Below are positions 30,320-39,698 of a stretch of DNA of 64,000 nt, piece after piece. How positions within the stretch are numbered: position 1 is the stretch's first letter; every line of letters begins with the position of its first letter. This stretch comes from Planctomycetota bacterium (GTDB lineage: Bacteria; Planctomycetota; J058; J103): contig BPJM01000001.1 in the NCBI GenBank assembly GCA_026004615.1, positions 62,001 to 126,000 on the forward strand, given 5' to 3'. The position numbers were made by a program, and so were the translations under genes. The notes under the pieces are model-generated. The model saw only the letters and a list, made by a program, of their open reading frames with translations. It did no database searches and had not been told where the DNA came from.

Positions 30320-32104
30320 TCAGTCCGCCGGCTTGCGCAGATTCACCTCCAGCCGCCAGCACCGCTCCGGCTGCTGGCGCGCGACGCAGAACAGCTCCAG
30401 GGTGCCGATCTCGGTGAGCCGCGCCCGCAGCCCGACCGGGACCACCTCTCCCTGCTGGGCCGCCTCGCCCCGCACCGGCTCCAGCGCCGCCTGCAGCGTC
30501 GCCAGCGGCTCCAGCTCCGCCGGCAGCTGCTGGAGCAGCGTGCCTGCCCGGTCGTCCTTGCGGGCCGTGGAGGCGAAGAGCCGGAACTCCACCGTCTCGC
30601 CGGTCACCAGGCCCAGCTCCACCCCCGGAGCCTCGGTCTCCGTGCCCTCTTCCAGGCCGAACGGCACCACGCACACCGCCTGCATCGGCGGCTGCAATCC
30701 GGGCACCGCCGGCACCGCCGCCTCGAAACCGACGTAGTAGCTGCGCGGCGAGCCGCCGCGGATCCGGATCCCGCGGCCGCGCCGCACCAGCCCGTAGTAG
30801 GCCGCGCCGCGCGCCACCGCTACGTCGTAACTCGCGCCCGGCAGCTCCAGGACCGGCGCGCCGGACCAGCTCGCGAGCACCTCGAGCAACCGCCGCCGCA
30901 GCGCCTCGGCCTGCATGACGCCGCCGTTGCACAGCACCAGGCGCGGGTGCGCCAGCGCCCGCTCGCCCGACTGCACGTGGCGGCCGAGGAACGCCGCGAG
31001 GTGGCGCGTGATCGCAGGGTCCGCCGCATACGGCAGGCCGATCTCGCGCAGCGCCGCGCGCCGCCCCGCCCGCGGACGATCCTCCGCCCCACACACCGGG
31101 AAGAATCCCTCGATGACCACCTCGTCGATGTCGCGCCGCAGCACCTCGCCCCGGACCTGCCCCCCGACGAGCCGCCGCCCGCGCCCCGGAATCGTCACCG
31201 GCGCCCGCTCCAGCTCCGGCCGGCTCAACAGCTCCTCCTTGGCCCGGGCGCATTCCAGCCACAGCGCCCGCGACTGCCAGGGGTCCAGCTCGGCGCCGAG
31301 CCGCGCCGCCACCCGGTGCGCCAGCGCCAGGTCCATGTTGTCCCCGCCCAGCAGCAGGTGCTCGCCCACCGCCACCCGCTCCAGCACGAGGTTGCCCTCG
31401 CGCTCCCCGCAGGCGATCAGGCTGAAGTCCGTGGTGCCGCCGCCGATGTCGCAGACGAGGATCGTGTCGCCTGGGCGCACGTGCTGCCGCCACCCCTCGC
31501 CGAGGGCGGCCAGCCAGGCGTAGAACGCCGCCTGCGGCTCCTCCAGCAGCGTCAACTCCGCGATGCCCGCTGCACGCGCAGCCTCCAGTGTGAGCGAGCG
31601 CGCGACCGCATCGAAGGAAGCCGGCACCGCCAGCAGCACCTCCTGGGCCGCCAGCGGGGCCTCGGGGTGTGCGCGGTCCCAGGCGTGTACCAGGTGTTCG
31701 AGCACGCGGCGCTGCGCCTCGACGGGCGAGATGCGCTCCAGCTCCGGCGGCGCTCCCAGCGGTAGCAGCGGGGCCCGCGGGTCGGCTCGGCGGTGGCAGA
31801 GCCAGGATTTTGCCGAGGTGACCAGCCGGCCGGCGACCTTGGCTCCGTGCTCGCGCGCAAAGCACCCGACCACGCTCGCGGGCGCGCCCCATGGCAGCAC
31901 CAGTCCCTGCTCGCCGAACTCTCCCGGCGCCGGCAGATAGACGGCCGAGGGCAGGACCGGGCGCGCCTCCACCTCCCCCGGCCCGACGAGCTGGGGCACT
32001 GCCATGACCTCCGGCACCGCCGGCTCGTGCCCGGCCTCGGCCTCGGCAGCTGCGAGCACGGTGTTGGTGGTACCGAGGTCGATCCCGACCACGTAGCGCT
32101 TCAT
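30320..32104 (-). CDS. Hsp70-family protein of the DUF2760-linked type
   Basis: A DnaK-like chaperone of 594 residues. The start is ATG 32104 (KRYVVGIDLGTTNTVLAAAE, the phosphate 1 loop). Further nucleotide-binding signatures are VPASFDAVARSLTLEAARAA, LEEPQAAFYAWLA, ILVCDIGGGTTDFSLI (phosphate 2) and LVLCNGGVMQAEALRRRLLE (adenosine). The substrate-binding half is short and divergent and no lid or EEVD-like tail is seen, so it is not the housekeeping DnaK. No grpE or dnaJ is adjacent. It starts 45 bases after the DUF2760 gene; from memory this pair is a recurring arrangement of unknown function. It is unbroken over 1.8 kb. Confidence 0.9.
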   Translation of the reverse strand: MKRYVVGIDLGTTNTVLAAAEAEAGHEPAVPEVMAVPQLVGPGEVEARPVLPSAVYLPAPGEFGEQGLVLPWGAPASVVGCFAREHGAKVAGRLVTSAKSWLCHRRADPRAPLLPLGAPPELERISPVEAQRRVLEHLVHAWDRAHPEAPLAAQEVLLAVPASFDAVARSLTLEAARAAGIAELTLLEEPQAAFYAWLAALGEGWRQHVRPGDTILVCDIGGGTTDFSLIACGEREGNLVLERVAVGEHLLLGGDNMDLALAHRVAARLGAELDPWQSRALWLECARAKEELLSRPELERAPVTIPGRGRRLVGGQVRGEVLRRDIDEVVIEGFFPVCGAEDRPRAGRRAALREIGLPYAADPAITRHLAAFLGRHVQSGERALAHPRLVLCNGGVMQAEALRRRLLEVLASWSGAPVLELPGASYDVAVARGAAYYGLVRRGRGIRIRGGSPRSYYVGFEAAVPAVPGLQPPMQAVCVVPFGLEEGTETEAPGVELGLVTGETVEFRLFASTARKDDRAGTLLQQLPAELEPLATLQAALEPVRGEAAQQGEVVPVGLRARLTEIGTLELFCVARQQPERCWRLEVNLRKPAD

Positions 32105-32149
32105 GGTCCGCGTCCCCCGCGACCGCGCACCTCGTCTCGCACCCGCCGT

Positions 32150-32674
32150 TCAGCCGATCTCCACCTCGGCCGGCGCCACGATGCCGCAGGCGCCGCCGGG
32201 CAGTTCCGGCAGCTCGATCCGACTGGCGCGCCACCCCGGATGGCGTAGCGTGCCCCGAAAGGGCGGAACGCCCCTGACCTCGCCGGTCAACTCGATCGCA
32301 CGCGGATCGAACCCCTGCTCGATCGTCACCATCGCGCCCTCCTCGCCGTCGATCACCGGCTGGAGCGCGAGGTACCGCTCCAGCACCCGGCGGCAGCCGC
32401 GATGCACGCCTCGGACCGCCGCCCCGACCTGCTCGTCGGTGTAGGCGTCGATGTCCTCCCACAGAAAGTCCACCAGGCGTCCCTCCCGCTGCAGCAGGCG
32501 CAGCAGCTCCACCGCGCCGGCGGCCCGCCCCGTCGCGGGCGCCTCTGCTTGCCTGTCCGCGGGCGCCGCCGGCGGCGCGGCGCCGGCAGCTGGCAGGAGC
32601 AGGCGCGGATCCGCCGGCAACGCACGACCCCGGAGCACCCGAAAGAAACACCGCAACGCAAGCCACCATCGCAT
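32150..32674 (-). CDS. DUF2760-family protein, partner of the Hsp70-like protein
   Basis: 174 residues from ATG 32674, which has GGGGGGA eight bases upstream; ATG 32680 is an alternative. The N-terminus (MRWWLALRCFFRVLRGRALP) is a short hydrophobic stretch, then an Ala/Pro linker. The conserved domain reads AVELLRLLQREGRLVDFLWE, DIDAYTDEQVGAAVRGVHRG, RRVLERYLALQPVIDGEEGA and FRGTLRHPGWRASRIELPEL, ending IVAPAEVEIG, which I recognise as DUF2760. The gene is first in the unit with the Hsp70-like gene 45 bases on, so a shared, unknown role in protein quality control is likely. Confidence 0.75.
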   Translation of the reverse strand: MRWWLALRCFFRVLRGRALPADPRLLLPAAGAAPPAAPADRQAEAPATGRAAGAVELLRLLQREGRLVDFLWEDIDAYTDEQVGAAVRGVHRGCRRVLERYLALQPVIDGEEGAMVTIEQGFDPRAIELTGEVRGVPPFRGTLRHPGWRASRIELPELPGGACGIVAPAEVEIG

Positions 32675-33044
32675 GGGCATCTTCCCCCCGGGGCAGGTTG
32701 TCCTGCCCGCGTTCCGACCTCGCCCGCGCGCACCCGGGCGCCGCGCTCCGCTGGCGCGCGCGCCGGAGCGCGAGCATAGCGCCCGCGGTGCGCCCGCGCC
32801 AGCGCGCGGGCGGGTCGTGGCGCCGCATCCCGCGTGGCCCTGGACGCCGCAGCCGCGCGCGCCCAATATGATGATCGCAGGGCCTGCTCGCGGCGCGCAC
32901 GCGCCGTCAGGCCCGGCGCGGCCACAACGTCGCGGGCCCGCCGCCGCGCCGCGCTCCGCCGCGGCCCACCGGCTCGGCCCGCCGCGCTCCAGCCCGCGCC
33001 GGGCCGGGCGCACCGGACCGCCAGGCCTCGCAGGAGCGGCCGCC
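32675..33044. other. 370-base divergent intergenic region
   Basis: Separates the DUF2760-Hsp70 unit (minus) from the RlmK-like gene (plus). It is extremely GC-rich and I see no coding sequence. Weak -10-like hexamers are TATGAT at 32867-32872 (plus) and TATGCT at 32778-32773 (minus); neither has a good -35, so promoters are expected here but not defined. Confidence 0.4.
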
Positions 33045-34013
33045 ATGACCGCACCCATCGAGCAGTTCGCCAACCGCCTCCGGCGCATGCACCGGCACTT
33101 CGGCCGCTGGGCCAGGCGCACGGGACTCAGCTGTTACCGGATCTACGACCGCGACGTGCCCGGCTGGCGCCTCGCCATCGACCTGTACGACGGCCGCGCG
33201 CACGTGCAGCGTTTCGCCCCGCGCTCGGAGCCGGCCGACGGCGACGGCGGGCGAGAGCGGGAGCGCATCCTGGCGGTGGTGGGCGAGGTCCTGGGGCTCA
33301 GAGCCCCGAACCTGTTCTACAAGGTCCGCCGCCGGCAGCGCCGCGGCCGCCAGATCCAGCGCCTGGCCTCCGAGCGTGCCGAGTTCCTGGTCCGCGAGGG
33401 CGGGCTTGTCTTCCGGGTGAACCTCTCGGACTACCTCGACACCGGGCTGTTCCTCGACCACCGGCCGACCCGGGCCTGGGTACAAAAGATGGCCACTGGC
33501 CGGCGCGTGCTCAATCTCTACTGCTACACGGGGGCCTTCACCGTGTATGCCGCTGCCGGCGGGGCGGCCGCGACCACCTCGGTCGATCTGTCCCGCACCT
33601 ACCTGCGCTGGGCGGCCGACAACCTACGCCACAACGGCATCACCCCGGGAGAGCGCCACCGGCTCGTCCGCGCGGACGCGCTGGCGTGGCTCGAGCGCGC
33701 CGCTGCCAGCGGGGAGCGCCCGTACGATCTCATCGTCGTCGACCCCCCGACCCACTCCCGCTCCAGCCGCCTGGAGCGCGACTTCGCCGTGCAGCGCGAC
33801 CACGTCCGGCTGCTCCGCGCGGCGCTCGCCCTGCTGGCGCCGGGCGGCACCCTGCTCTTCTCGACCAACTACCGCCGGTTCGCCCTGGCGCAGCAGGAAC
33901 TCGGCCCAGGGCTGCTGGTGCGTGACGTCACCGCCCGCACCACCCCGCCCGACTTCCAGCGCCGCCCGCCCCACCGCGCCTGGACCATCCGCCGGCGGTC
34001 CGGACCCGAATAG
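33045..34013 (+). CDS. RlmK-like 23S rRNA methyltransferase (stand-alone)
   Basis: A SAM-dependent methyltransferase of 322 residues similar to the C-terminal (RlmK) half of E. coli RlmKL, which makes m7G2069 in 23S rRNA. The start is ATG 33045, with AGGAG nine bases upstream. Conserved stretches are SCYRIYDRDVPGWRLAIDLY, FLVREGGLVFRVNLSDYLDT, GLFLDHRPTRAWVQKMATGR, LNLYCYTGAFTVYAAAGGAA (SAM-binding motif I), the catalytic YDLIVVDPPTHSRSSRLER and LLFSTNYRRFALAQQEL. The RlmL half (THUMP plus N2-methyltransferase) is absent, so the two activities are split here or only this one is present. RlmI-type m5C enzymes are the main alternative, but the DPPTHSRS box favours RlmK. Confidence 0.85.
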   Translation: MTAPIEQFANRLRRMHRHFGRWARRTGLSCYRIYDRDVPGWRLAIDLYDGRAHVQRFAPRSEPADGDGGRERERILAVVGEVLGLRAPNLFYKVRRRQRRGRQIQRLASERAEFLVREGGLVFRVNLSDYLDTGLFLDHRPTRAWVQKMATGRRVLNLYCYTGAFTVYAAAGGAAATTSVDLSRTYLRWAADNLRHNGITPGERHRLVRADALAWLERAAASGERPYDLIVVDPPTHSRSSRLERDFAVQRDHVRLLRAALALLAPGGTLLFSTNYRRFALAQQELGPGLLVRDVTARTTPPDFQRRPPHRAWTIRRRSGPE

Positions 34014-34076
34014 AACGCCGGGCGCGTGCCCTGGCGGCGCCTGGAGCATGCCCGCCGCCCGTCGCTCCCCGCTCCC

Positions 34077-34295
34077 TCACCGACCCCCTTCCGGGAACTC
34101 CCAGGTGTCGCGAAACGACCGGCGCAGCGGATCGGTGCCGTGGCTCTCGACCCACGAGCGGACCCCGAGCCGGCCGCAGCGCCCGCAGCGGTAGATCGTC
34201 TCCCCCGCCACCACCGGCCAGCGCTCCCGGCGCTCCTCGTGGTCGACGAGCTGCCACTCCCGGCCGTGGCACGATGGACACTGGGGCCCCTGCAT
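34077..34295 (-). CDS. Small zinc-ribbon protein
   Basis: 72 residues from ATG 34295, with GGAGG six bases upstream, beginning MQGPQCPSCHGREWQLVDHE. Two CxxC pairs (CPSC and CGRC, in TIYRCGRCGRLGVRSWVESH) would bind one zinc ion. No function is evident. It converges on the RlmK-like gene (63 bases between stops). Confidence 0.6.
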   Translation of the reverse strand: MQGPQCPSCHGREWQLVDHEERRERWPVVAGETIYRCGRCGRLGVRSWVESHGTDPLRRSFRDTWEFPEGGR

Positions 34296-34461
34296 GGCGC
34301 CCTCCAGGAGGTGCACCGAACCCACGACAATGTAGCACACCCCCGGACGGACCCGGCGTGCCGCCCCTCCGGCCCACACGCCTCCTTGCCGGGCGGGCCC
34401 CGGCGATCCGACTCCCCCGGGGCCCGCGGTCCGCCGCCGCGCGGCAGGACTGCCCGAACCT

Positions 34462-34965
34462 TCAGCCGGTGATCAGGTGCTGGTTGACCAGCTTGGTCAT
34501 CTCGAACATGCTGACCTGCGACTTGCCGTTGAACACCGCCTGCAGCTTCTCATCGGCGTTGATCATGCGCCGATTCACCGTATCCTGCAGGCCGTGCGTC
34601 CGGATGTAGTCCCAGAGTCGCTTGACGATCTCGGTGCGCGGACGCGCGCCCGCACCGACCACCGCCGCGAGCGCCTCGTCGGGCTGCACCGGCCGCATGA
34701 ACGCCTCGCTGGCCGGCCGGCGCGCCGCCCCCTTGCGCGCCCGCTTTCGGGCAGCCTTCTTCTTGGCGGTCTTCTTCTTCGCCGCCTTCTTCTTGGCGGC
34801 CTTCTTCTTCGCGGTCTTCTTCTTCGCGGTCTTCTTCTTGGCCGCCTTCTTCTTGGCGGTCTTCTTCCCGGCGGCCTTCTTCTTCGCCGCCTTCTTCCCG
34901 GCCGCCCTCCTCACGGACTTGCCGGCCGCCTTCTTCTTCGCCCCCTTGGCCTTCCTGCGAGCCAT
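34462..34965 (-). CDS. SWIB/MDM2-domain protein with lysine-rich histone H1-like N-terminus
   Basis: 167 residues from ATG 34965, with GGAGG eight bases upstream. Residues 1-80 are almost only Lys and Ala in KKAAKKK-type repeats, like the tail of histone H1. Residues 85-167 form a SWIB domain (FMRPVQPDEALAAVVGAGAR, TEIVKRLWDYIRTHGLQDTV, NRRMINADEKLQAVFNGKSQ, VSMFEMTKLVNQHLITG). SWIB proteins occur in eukaryotic chromatin remodellers and, among bacteria, in Chlamydiae and some other groups. A DNA-compacting or nucleoid-organising role is likely but not shown. The H1-like gene is the next upstream on the same strand. Confidence 0.88.
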   Translation of the reverse strand: MARRKAKGAKKKAAGKSVRRAAGKKAAKKKAAGKKTAKKKAAKKKTAKKKTAKKKAAKKKAAKKKTAKKKAARKRARKGAARRPASEAFMRPVQPDEALAAVVGAGARPRTEIVKRLWDYIRTHGLQDTVNRRMINADEKLQAVFNGKSQVSMFEMTKLVNQHLITG

Positions 34966-35106
34966 GCGAATGCCTCCCCTCCCCGGATCACTCCACCTGA
35001 GCACAGGTGGCGACACACCATCGCGGGTGCCGCCACCTACGAGGTACGCCCTCCCTGCGGCGAACGGCCCAGGACAGCAGGCCTGATCCGTCCGAAGCTG
35101 CTCGGC

Positions 35107-35445
35107 TCACCCCATGGGCGGAGCTGCCGGCGCCGCCGCCGGCGCTGCGGCCGCGCCCTGGCGGCGGGTGGTGCGCCTGCGCGCCGTCTTCCGGCCGGCC
35201 TTCTTGGCTGCCTTCTTGGCTGTCTTCTTGCCAGCCTTCCTGGCTGCCTTCTTCTTGCGACCCTTCTTCTTCGCGGTCTTCTTCGCCGCCTTCTTCTTGC
35301 GGCCCTGCTTCTTGGCGGTCTTCTTCGCCGCCTTCTTCTTGCGACCCTTCTTCTTCGCGGTCTTCTTCGCCGCCTTCTTGCGCCCGGCCGCCTTCTTCGC
35401 CGTCTTCTTCTTGCCGGTCCTCTTCTTCGCCGTCCTCTTGGCCAT
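35107..35445 (-). CDS. Histone H1-like lysine-rich protein
   Basis: 112 residues from ATG 35445, with GGAGG eight bases upstream. The chain is built of Lys/Ala/Arg repeats (GRKKKAAKKTAKKK, period 14) and ends in an Ala/Pro tail ([16 protein letters not shown]). This composition is typical of bacterial H1-like proteins (Hc1/Hc2 type) that coat and condense DNA. It lacks any folded domain. The neighbouring SWIB protein has the same repeat type, so the two probably share an origin. The gene sits about 230 bases from the kinase gene, behind an unusually A/T-rich stretch likely to hold its promoter. Confidence 0.85.
   Translation of the reverse strand: MAKRTAKKRTGKKKTAKKAAGRKKAAKKTAKKKGRKKKAAKKTAKKQGRKKKAAKKTAKKKGRKKKAARKAGKKTAKKAAKKAGRKTARRRTTRRQGAAAAPAAAPAAPPMG
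35246..35380 (-). repeat. 42-base tandem repeats inside the H1-like gene
   Basis: Three near-identical copies encode GRKKKAAKKTAKKK-type units. Such repeats expand and contract easily, so copy number in the true genome may differ from this assembly. Confidence 0.7.
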
Positions 35446-35673
35446 CCGCCAGTCCTCCCCTCCTCCGAACTCGGGTTACCCGCGAACCCTCATCGAGGAT
35501 TCTGTGAATACCCTCTGACATCGATCGGCGAATTTCCAAGAAAAAAGTCGCCCCAAGTGCGAGTCGCCCAGAGGGGAGGCGCAAAAGTTACGGCGACGCT
35601 CCCCGCCGCTTCGCCCGCAGGTCCGCACCGTGACTGGAAGAGAAGGCTGCGTGCTGGCCGCGCGGACCCCCCT

Positions 35674-38206
35674 TCAGCGCGTCTCGTCCCGACCGCGCTC
35701 CAGGTCGGGAGCGAGCCACGCTGCGAGCTGCTCGTCTTCCTCGGCGCCGCGCATGTCCCGGATCGCCCGCCGGCAGCTCGCACGCACCAGCAACGCTTCG
35801 ACCGCGAGCGGGTCGGCACGCAGCACCCGCTCCGCGTCCACAAGCGCCAGCTCGGCCTCGCCCGCTCCCAGCCGCAGCTGCGCCCGCACCGCCAGCGCGA
35901 GCAGCGGCTGTTCCGCACCGGCGAGGGCGCGCGCCACCTCCGCCGCCGCCGCCTGCCGCTCGCCCAGCCGCAACAGCGCCAGTGCGCGGAGCGCGCGTAG
36001 CTCCGGGCGCTCGCCGACGCGCTCGGGCGCCAGCTGCCGCAGCACCTCGGCCGCGTTCCCGCGCGCGAGCAGCACCCGCGCCTGCAGCGCGAGCGCCAGC
36101 GGGTGCGCACTGTCCAGCTCGAGTGCGCGCCGCGCCGCCAGCTCCGCCAACCCGTAGCCGCCCCGCTCGAAGGCGCGCACCCCCCGCCGCGGCCAGCGCC
36201 GCCGCTCCGGCCTCGGCCGGCGGCAGGGCCTGCGCCCCGTCCTGCAGGGCGGCGAGGTCCGCCACCGCGTGCGGCTCGTGGGCATGGAGCGCCAGGGCCG
36301 CCTCGAGGTCCGAGCGCGCCCCGAGCAGGTCGTCATGCGCCAGGCGCGCGCGCGCCCGCGCGACGTGACAGCGGGGCTCGCGCGGCTGCTGCGCCAGCGC
36401 CAGTTCCGCCAGCGCCAGCGCCCGCTGCGCCTGGCCATCCCGCAACGCGCGGTCTGCGAGCACCACCCGCAGGAGCGGGTGCTCCGCATGGATCTGGCGG
36501 GCCTCCAGGACCCAGCGACCGGCGGCCGCAAGCTCCCCCGCCCCCAGCCAGCCCTCCGCCGCCAGGAGGTGATACTCGGGCTCGATGTCCCACAGTTTCA
36601 CCGCCTGCTCGCCGTCGGCGGCCGCGCCTGCATAGTCCTCCAGCGCCAGGCGCGCCGTGCCCCGGCGCCAGTAGGTCAGGTCGTCGTCGGGGGCGATCTC
36701 GAGCACCCGCGTGCCGATCGCCTCCGCCTGCCGGAACCGCCCCTCCAGCAGGGCCAGCGCACACGCCGCCCGCATCCCGAACAGCCCTTCCGGGTCCAGC
36801 GCCACCGCCCGCCGCAGGTTTTCCGTCGCCTGCGGGTAGTCCAGCAGCTCTTCGTAGGTGTTGGCGAGCTGGTAGTAGCCCACCACGCCGAGCCCGCGCG
36901 CGATCCCCCGTTGCAGGACCTCGATCGCCTTGCGCCTGAGCTCGCGCCCCTGCACCCGATCGACCGGATCGAGCTCCAGCGCTCGGTCCAGGTAGGCCAC
37001 CGCCAGCTGGAAATACGCCCGGTCCCAGCTCGGATCGAGTGCGATGGCGCGCTCGAAGATCTCGATGCGGCGCGCCGCGGATTCGTTGCCATACATGTTG
37101 CCGAGCAACGCCGCCGCGCGATTGCGCTGCAGGATGGCACGCCCGGCGTCCGCCAGCCGGTACAATAGGTAGCCCGTCGCCCCCGCGAACCCCAGGAGCA
37201 GCACCCCCACCGCCGCCAGCGCCTTGCGGTTGCGGCGCACCCGCCGCCACAGCCGCGCCGGCCCGCTGAGCGCGCGTGCCCGCGGCGGCTCCCCGGCGAT
37301 CACGCGCGAGAGGTCATCCGCCATCTCGAGCGCCGTCTGATAGCGCCGCGCCGGCGACTTCTCCATCGCCCGCTCGACGATCGCCTCCAGATCGCGGCTC
37401 GCCCCGACCAGCTGCGACAGGCGCGGCGGGTCCTGGGTCAGCACCTTGACGATCGTCGCCACCATGCTGTCGCCCGCAAACGGCGGCTTGCCCGTCAGCG
37501 CATGGTGGATCAACGCGCCGAGCGCGTACACGTCCGCGCGCCGGTCGACAGGGGCCAGGCCCGGCTGCGCCTGCTCGGGAGCCATGTAGGCCGGGGTGCC
37601 GATGATCGCGCCCGCGGTGGAGACCAGCGACGCGCTGTGCACGTCCTTCGCCAGGCCGAAGTCCAGCAGTTGCGGCTCCCCCTCCCGGTCGATGACCACG
37701 TTGCCGGGCTTGAGGTCGCGGTGCACGATCCCGCGCCGGTGGGCGTGATCCAGCGCCAGGGCGATCTTGCGCGCCATCTCCAGGACCTCCCGCTCGCCGA
37801 GCGGACCCCGGCGCGCCACCAGCCGGTCCAGCGGCTCACCCTCCACCAGCTCCATCGCGATGTAGGGCGTGCCTTCGATCACCCCGGCATCGAAGACCTG
37901 CACGAGGTTCGGATGCTTGCCGAGCCTGGCGGTCGCGCGCCCTTCGCGCACGAAGCGCTGCACCGCCTCCTCGTCCAGCAACTGGGGGTTGATCGTCTTG
38001 ATCGCGCAGGGCCGCCCCAGCTCCCGGTGGTAGCCGCGGTAGACCACCCCCATCGCACCCCGCCCGAGTTCGGCGACCAGCAGGTAGGGCCCGAAGGGCG
38101 TACCCCGGGGAGGCTCGGCGCCGGCGCCCGCCGGCGTCCCTCCGACGCCCGGGGCCGCGTGGCCAGTCTCGGCCGCGCTCGTCTCGTTCCGCGCGCGCTC
38201 GCTCAC
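35674..38206 (-). CDS. Transmembrane Ser/Thr protein kinase with TPR array (one frameshift)
   Basis: A membrane-bound PknB-type kinase of about 844 residues. The start is GTG 38206, with GGAGGG four bases upstream. Kinase domain at about 35-300: LGRGAMGVVYRGYHRE (glycine loop), CAIKTINPQ (Lys), IVHRDLKPGNVVIDREGEPQ (catalytic loop), LLDFGLAKD (DFG), GTPAYMAPEQAQPG and DVYALGALIHHALTGKPPF. A transmembrane helix follows (ALAAVGVLLLGFAGATGYLL), then many TPR repeats (AYFQLAVAYLDRALELDPVD, AVALDPEGLFGMRAACALAL). A shift near 36181 in a six-C run splits the TPR part. The corrected C-terminus is AWLAPDLERGRDETR. The TPR part is presumably a protein-interaction or sensing region. Confidence 0.9.
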
Positions 38207-38271
38207 CAGGCCCTCCGCACCCGCGATGGCGCTGCCGGCCGCTGGCCGGCGCGCCCGCCGCGAATCCTACC

Positions 38272-39678
38272 TTATGCGAGGGCGCGCTCGCGAGCCAGCG
38301 CGCGCAGCACCAGCGCCTTGACCTCGCCCATCGGCAACCGCTCGCGCCCCGCCGGCAGCAGGTCCGCCGGCCAGCCGATCACCAGCGGACCCCGTTCCGG
38401 CTCCGAGGGCACGAGGCCGTGCGAGCCGCCGACCAGGCGTTCATCGCGCGCGATGACGTCCATGAGATAGCGCATGCCGAGCGCCTTCTGCACCAGCCGC
38501 CATGCCAGCCGCAGGCGGGTCCGCACCCCCGGCTCCAGCCACAGCTCCAGCGGATCGAAACCCGGCTTGCGGTGGATATCGACCGTGCGGGCGAAATCGG
38601 GAGCGCATGCCTCATCCAGCCAGTATGGATAGGCGAACCACGCGTCCGGTGCCGCGAGCAACACCAGTTCCCCCGCCCGCGGATGCCCGAGCCCCGCCTC
38701 CCGCAGCTGCTCCGCACCCCAGACCTCGGCCACCCCCTCCAGGCGCCCGAGCACCTCGCGCACCCGGCCCAGGTCCTGCGGGTCTCGCACATAGACGTGC
38801 GCGATCTGATGGTCACAGACCGCGAAGGCGCGCGAGGCTCCGGCATCCAAAAGCTCCCCCGTCCAGCGGCTCGCCCGCACCCGCAACAGGCCCGCCTCGC
38901 GCAGCGCCCGGTTGGGATGGAGCGCGCGCCGCACCGGCTCCAGCCCGTACTCGGAGACGACCAGCACCGCGCCGCCCGCCGCCCGCGCAACCTCGACGAG
39001 CGCGCCGGCGAGCCGATCCACCTCGCCGACCGCCCGCAACACGCGCTCGTCGTCCGGCCCGTAGCGCTGCGCGTCGTAGTCCAGGTGGGGCAGGTAGACC
39101 GCCATCAGATCCGGGCGGTGCCCATGCCAGACCGCCAGCGCCGCCTCGGCGATCCAGCGGCTGGAGGCGAGATCCGCCGCCGGCCCCCAGAAGCGAAAGA
39201 GCGGAAACGGGCCGAGCCGCTCCTCCAGCTCCCGCTCCAGCTCGGGGGGCTCGGTGTAGATCCCCGGGATCTTGCGCCCGTCCGCCGGATAGTGCGGGCG
39301 CACGGTCACCGCGAGGTCGACCGGAGCGTACATGTTGAACCACCAGAACAGCTTCGCCAGCCGCGCCCGCGGCCGCACGCGCCGGGCCGCCTGCCAGAGC
39401 TGCTCGCCCTGGAGCAAGCGGTTGGACTGCCGCCAGAACCAGACCTCGGCCAGCTCGCGGAAATACCAGCCGTTGGCGACGATGCCGTGCACCGCCGGCG
39501 GCGCGCCGGTCAGCATGGTGGCCTGGCTGGTGGAGGTGACCGCCGGCAGCGGCGGCTCCAGGCTCGCCAGCGCCCCGGCGTCCGCGAGCGCGCGCAACCG
39601 CGGCGCGTGGGCGAGCAGCCGCGGGGTCAGCCCGACCACGCACAGCAGCAACACCGGGGGCGCCGCCCGCTCGCGCAT
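38272..39678 (-). CDS. Type I phosphodiesterase / nucleotide pyrophosphatase family protein
   Basis: A metal-dependent hydrolase of the alkaline phosphatase superfamily, 468 residues. The start is ATG 39678. The nucleophile region is PPLPAVTSTSQATMLTGAPP, followed by AVHGIVANGWYFRELAEVWF; further metal ligands appear in LPHLDYDAQRYGPDD and AFAVCDHQIAHVYVRDP, and SHGLVPSEPERGPLVIGWP is near the end. There is no clear signal peptide, so it is probably cytosolic. The substrate is unknown; these enzymes cleave nucleotides, phosphodiesters or sometimes lipid head groups. It is the last gene of a three-gene minus-strand cluster. Confidence 0.8.
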   Translation of the reverse strand: MRERAAPPVLLLCVVGLTPRLLAHAPRLRALADAGALASLEPPLPAVTSTSQATMLTGAPPAVHGIVANGWYFRELAEVWFWRQSNRLLQGEQLWQAARRVRPRARLAKLFWWFNMYAPVDLAVTVRPHYPADGRKIPGIYTEPPELERELEERLGPFPLFRFWGPAADLASSRWIAEAALAVWHGHRPDLMAVYLPHLDYDAQRYGPDDERVLRAVGEVDRLAGALVEVARAAGGAVLVVSEYGLEPVRRALHPNRALREAGLLRVRASRWTGELLDAGASRAFAVCDHQIAHVYVRDPQDLGRVREVLGRLEGVAEVWGAEQLREAGLGHPRAGELVLLAAPDAWFAYPYWLDEACAPDFARTVDIHRKPGFDPLELWLEPGVRTRLRLAWRLVQKALGMRYLMDVIARDERLVGGSHGLVPSEPERGPLVIGWPADLLPAGRERLPMGEVKALVLRALARERALA

Positions 39679-39698
39679 GCCACCCGCCTACACCCGCC

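Noticed and set aside
34750..35440. CRISPR array or tandem DNA repeat element
   Set aside because: The CTTCTT-type repeats are the codons of lysine-rich protein repeats, with proper starts, ribosome sites and stops.
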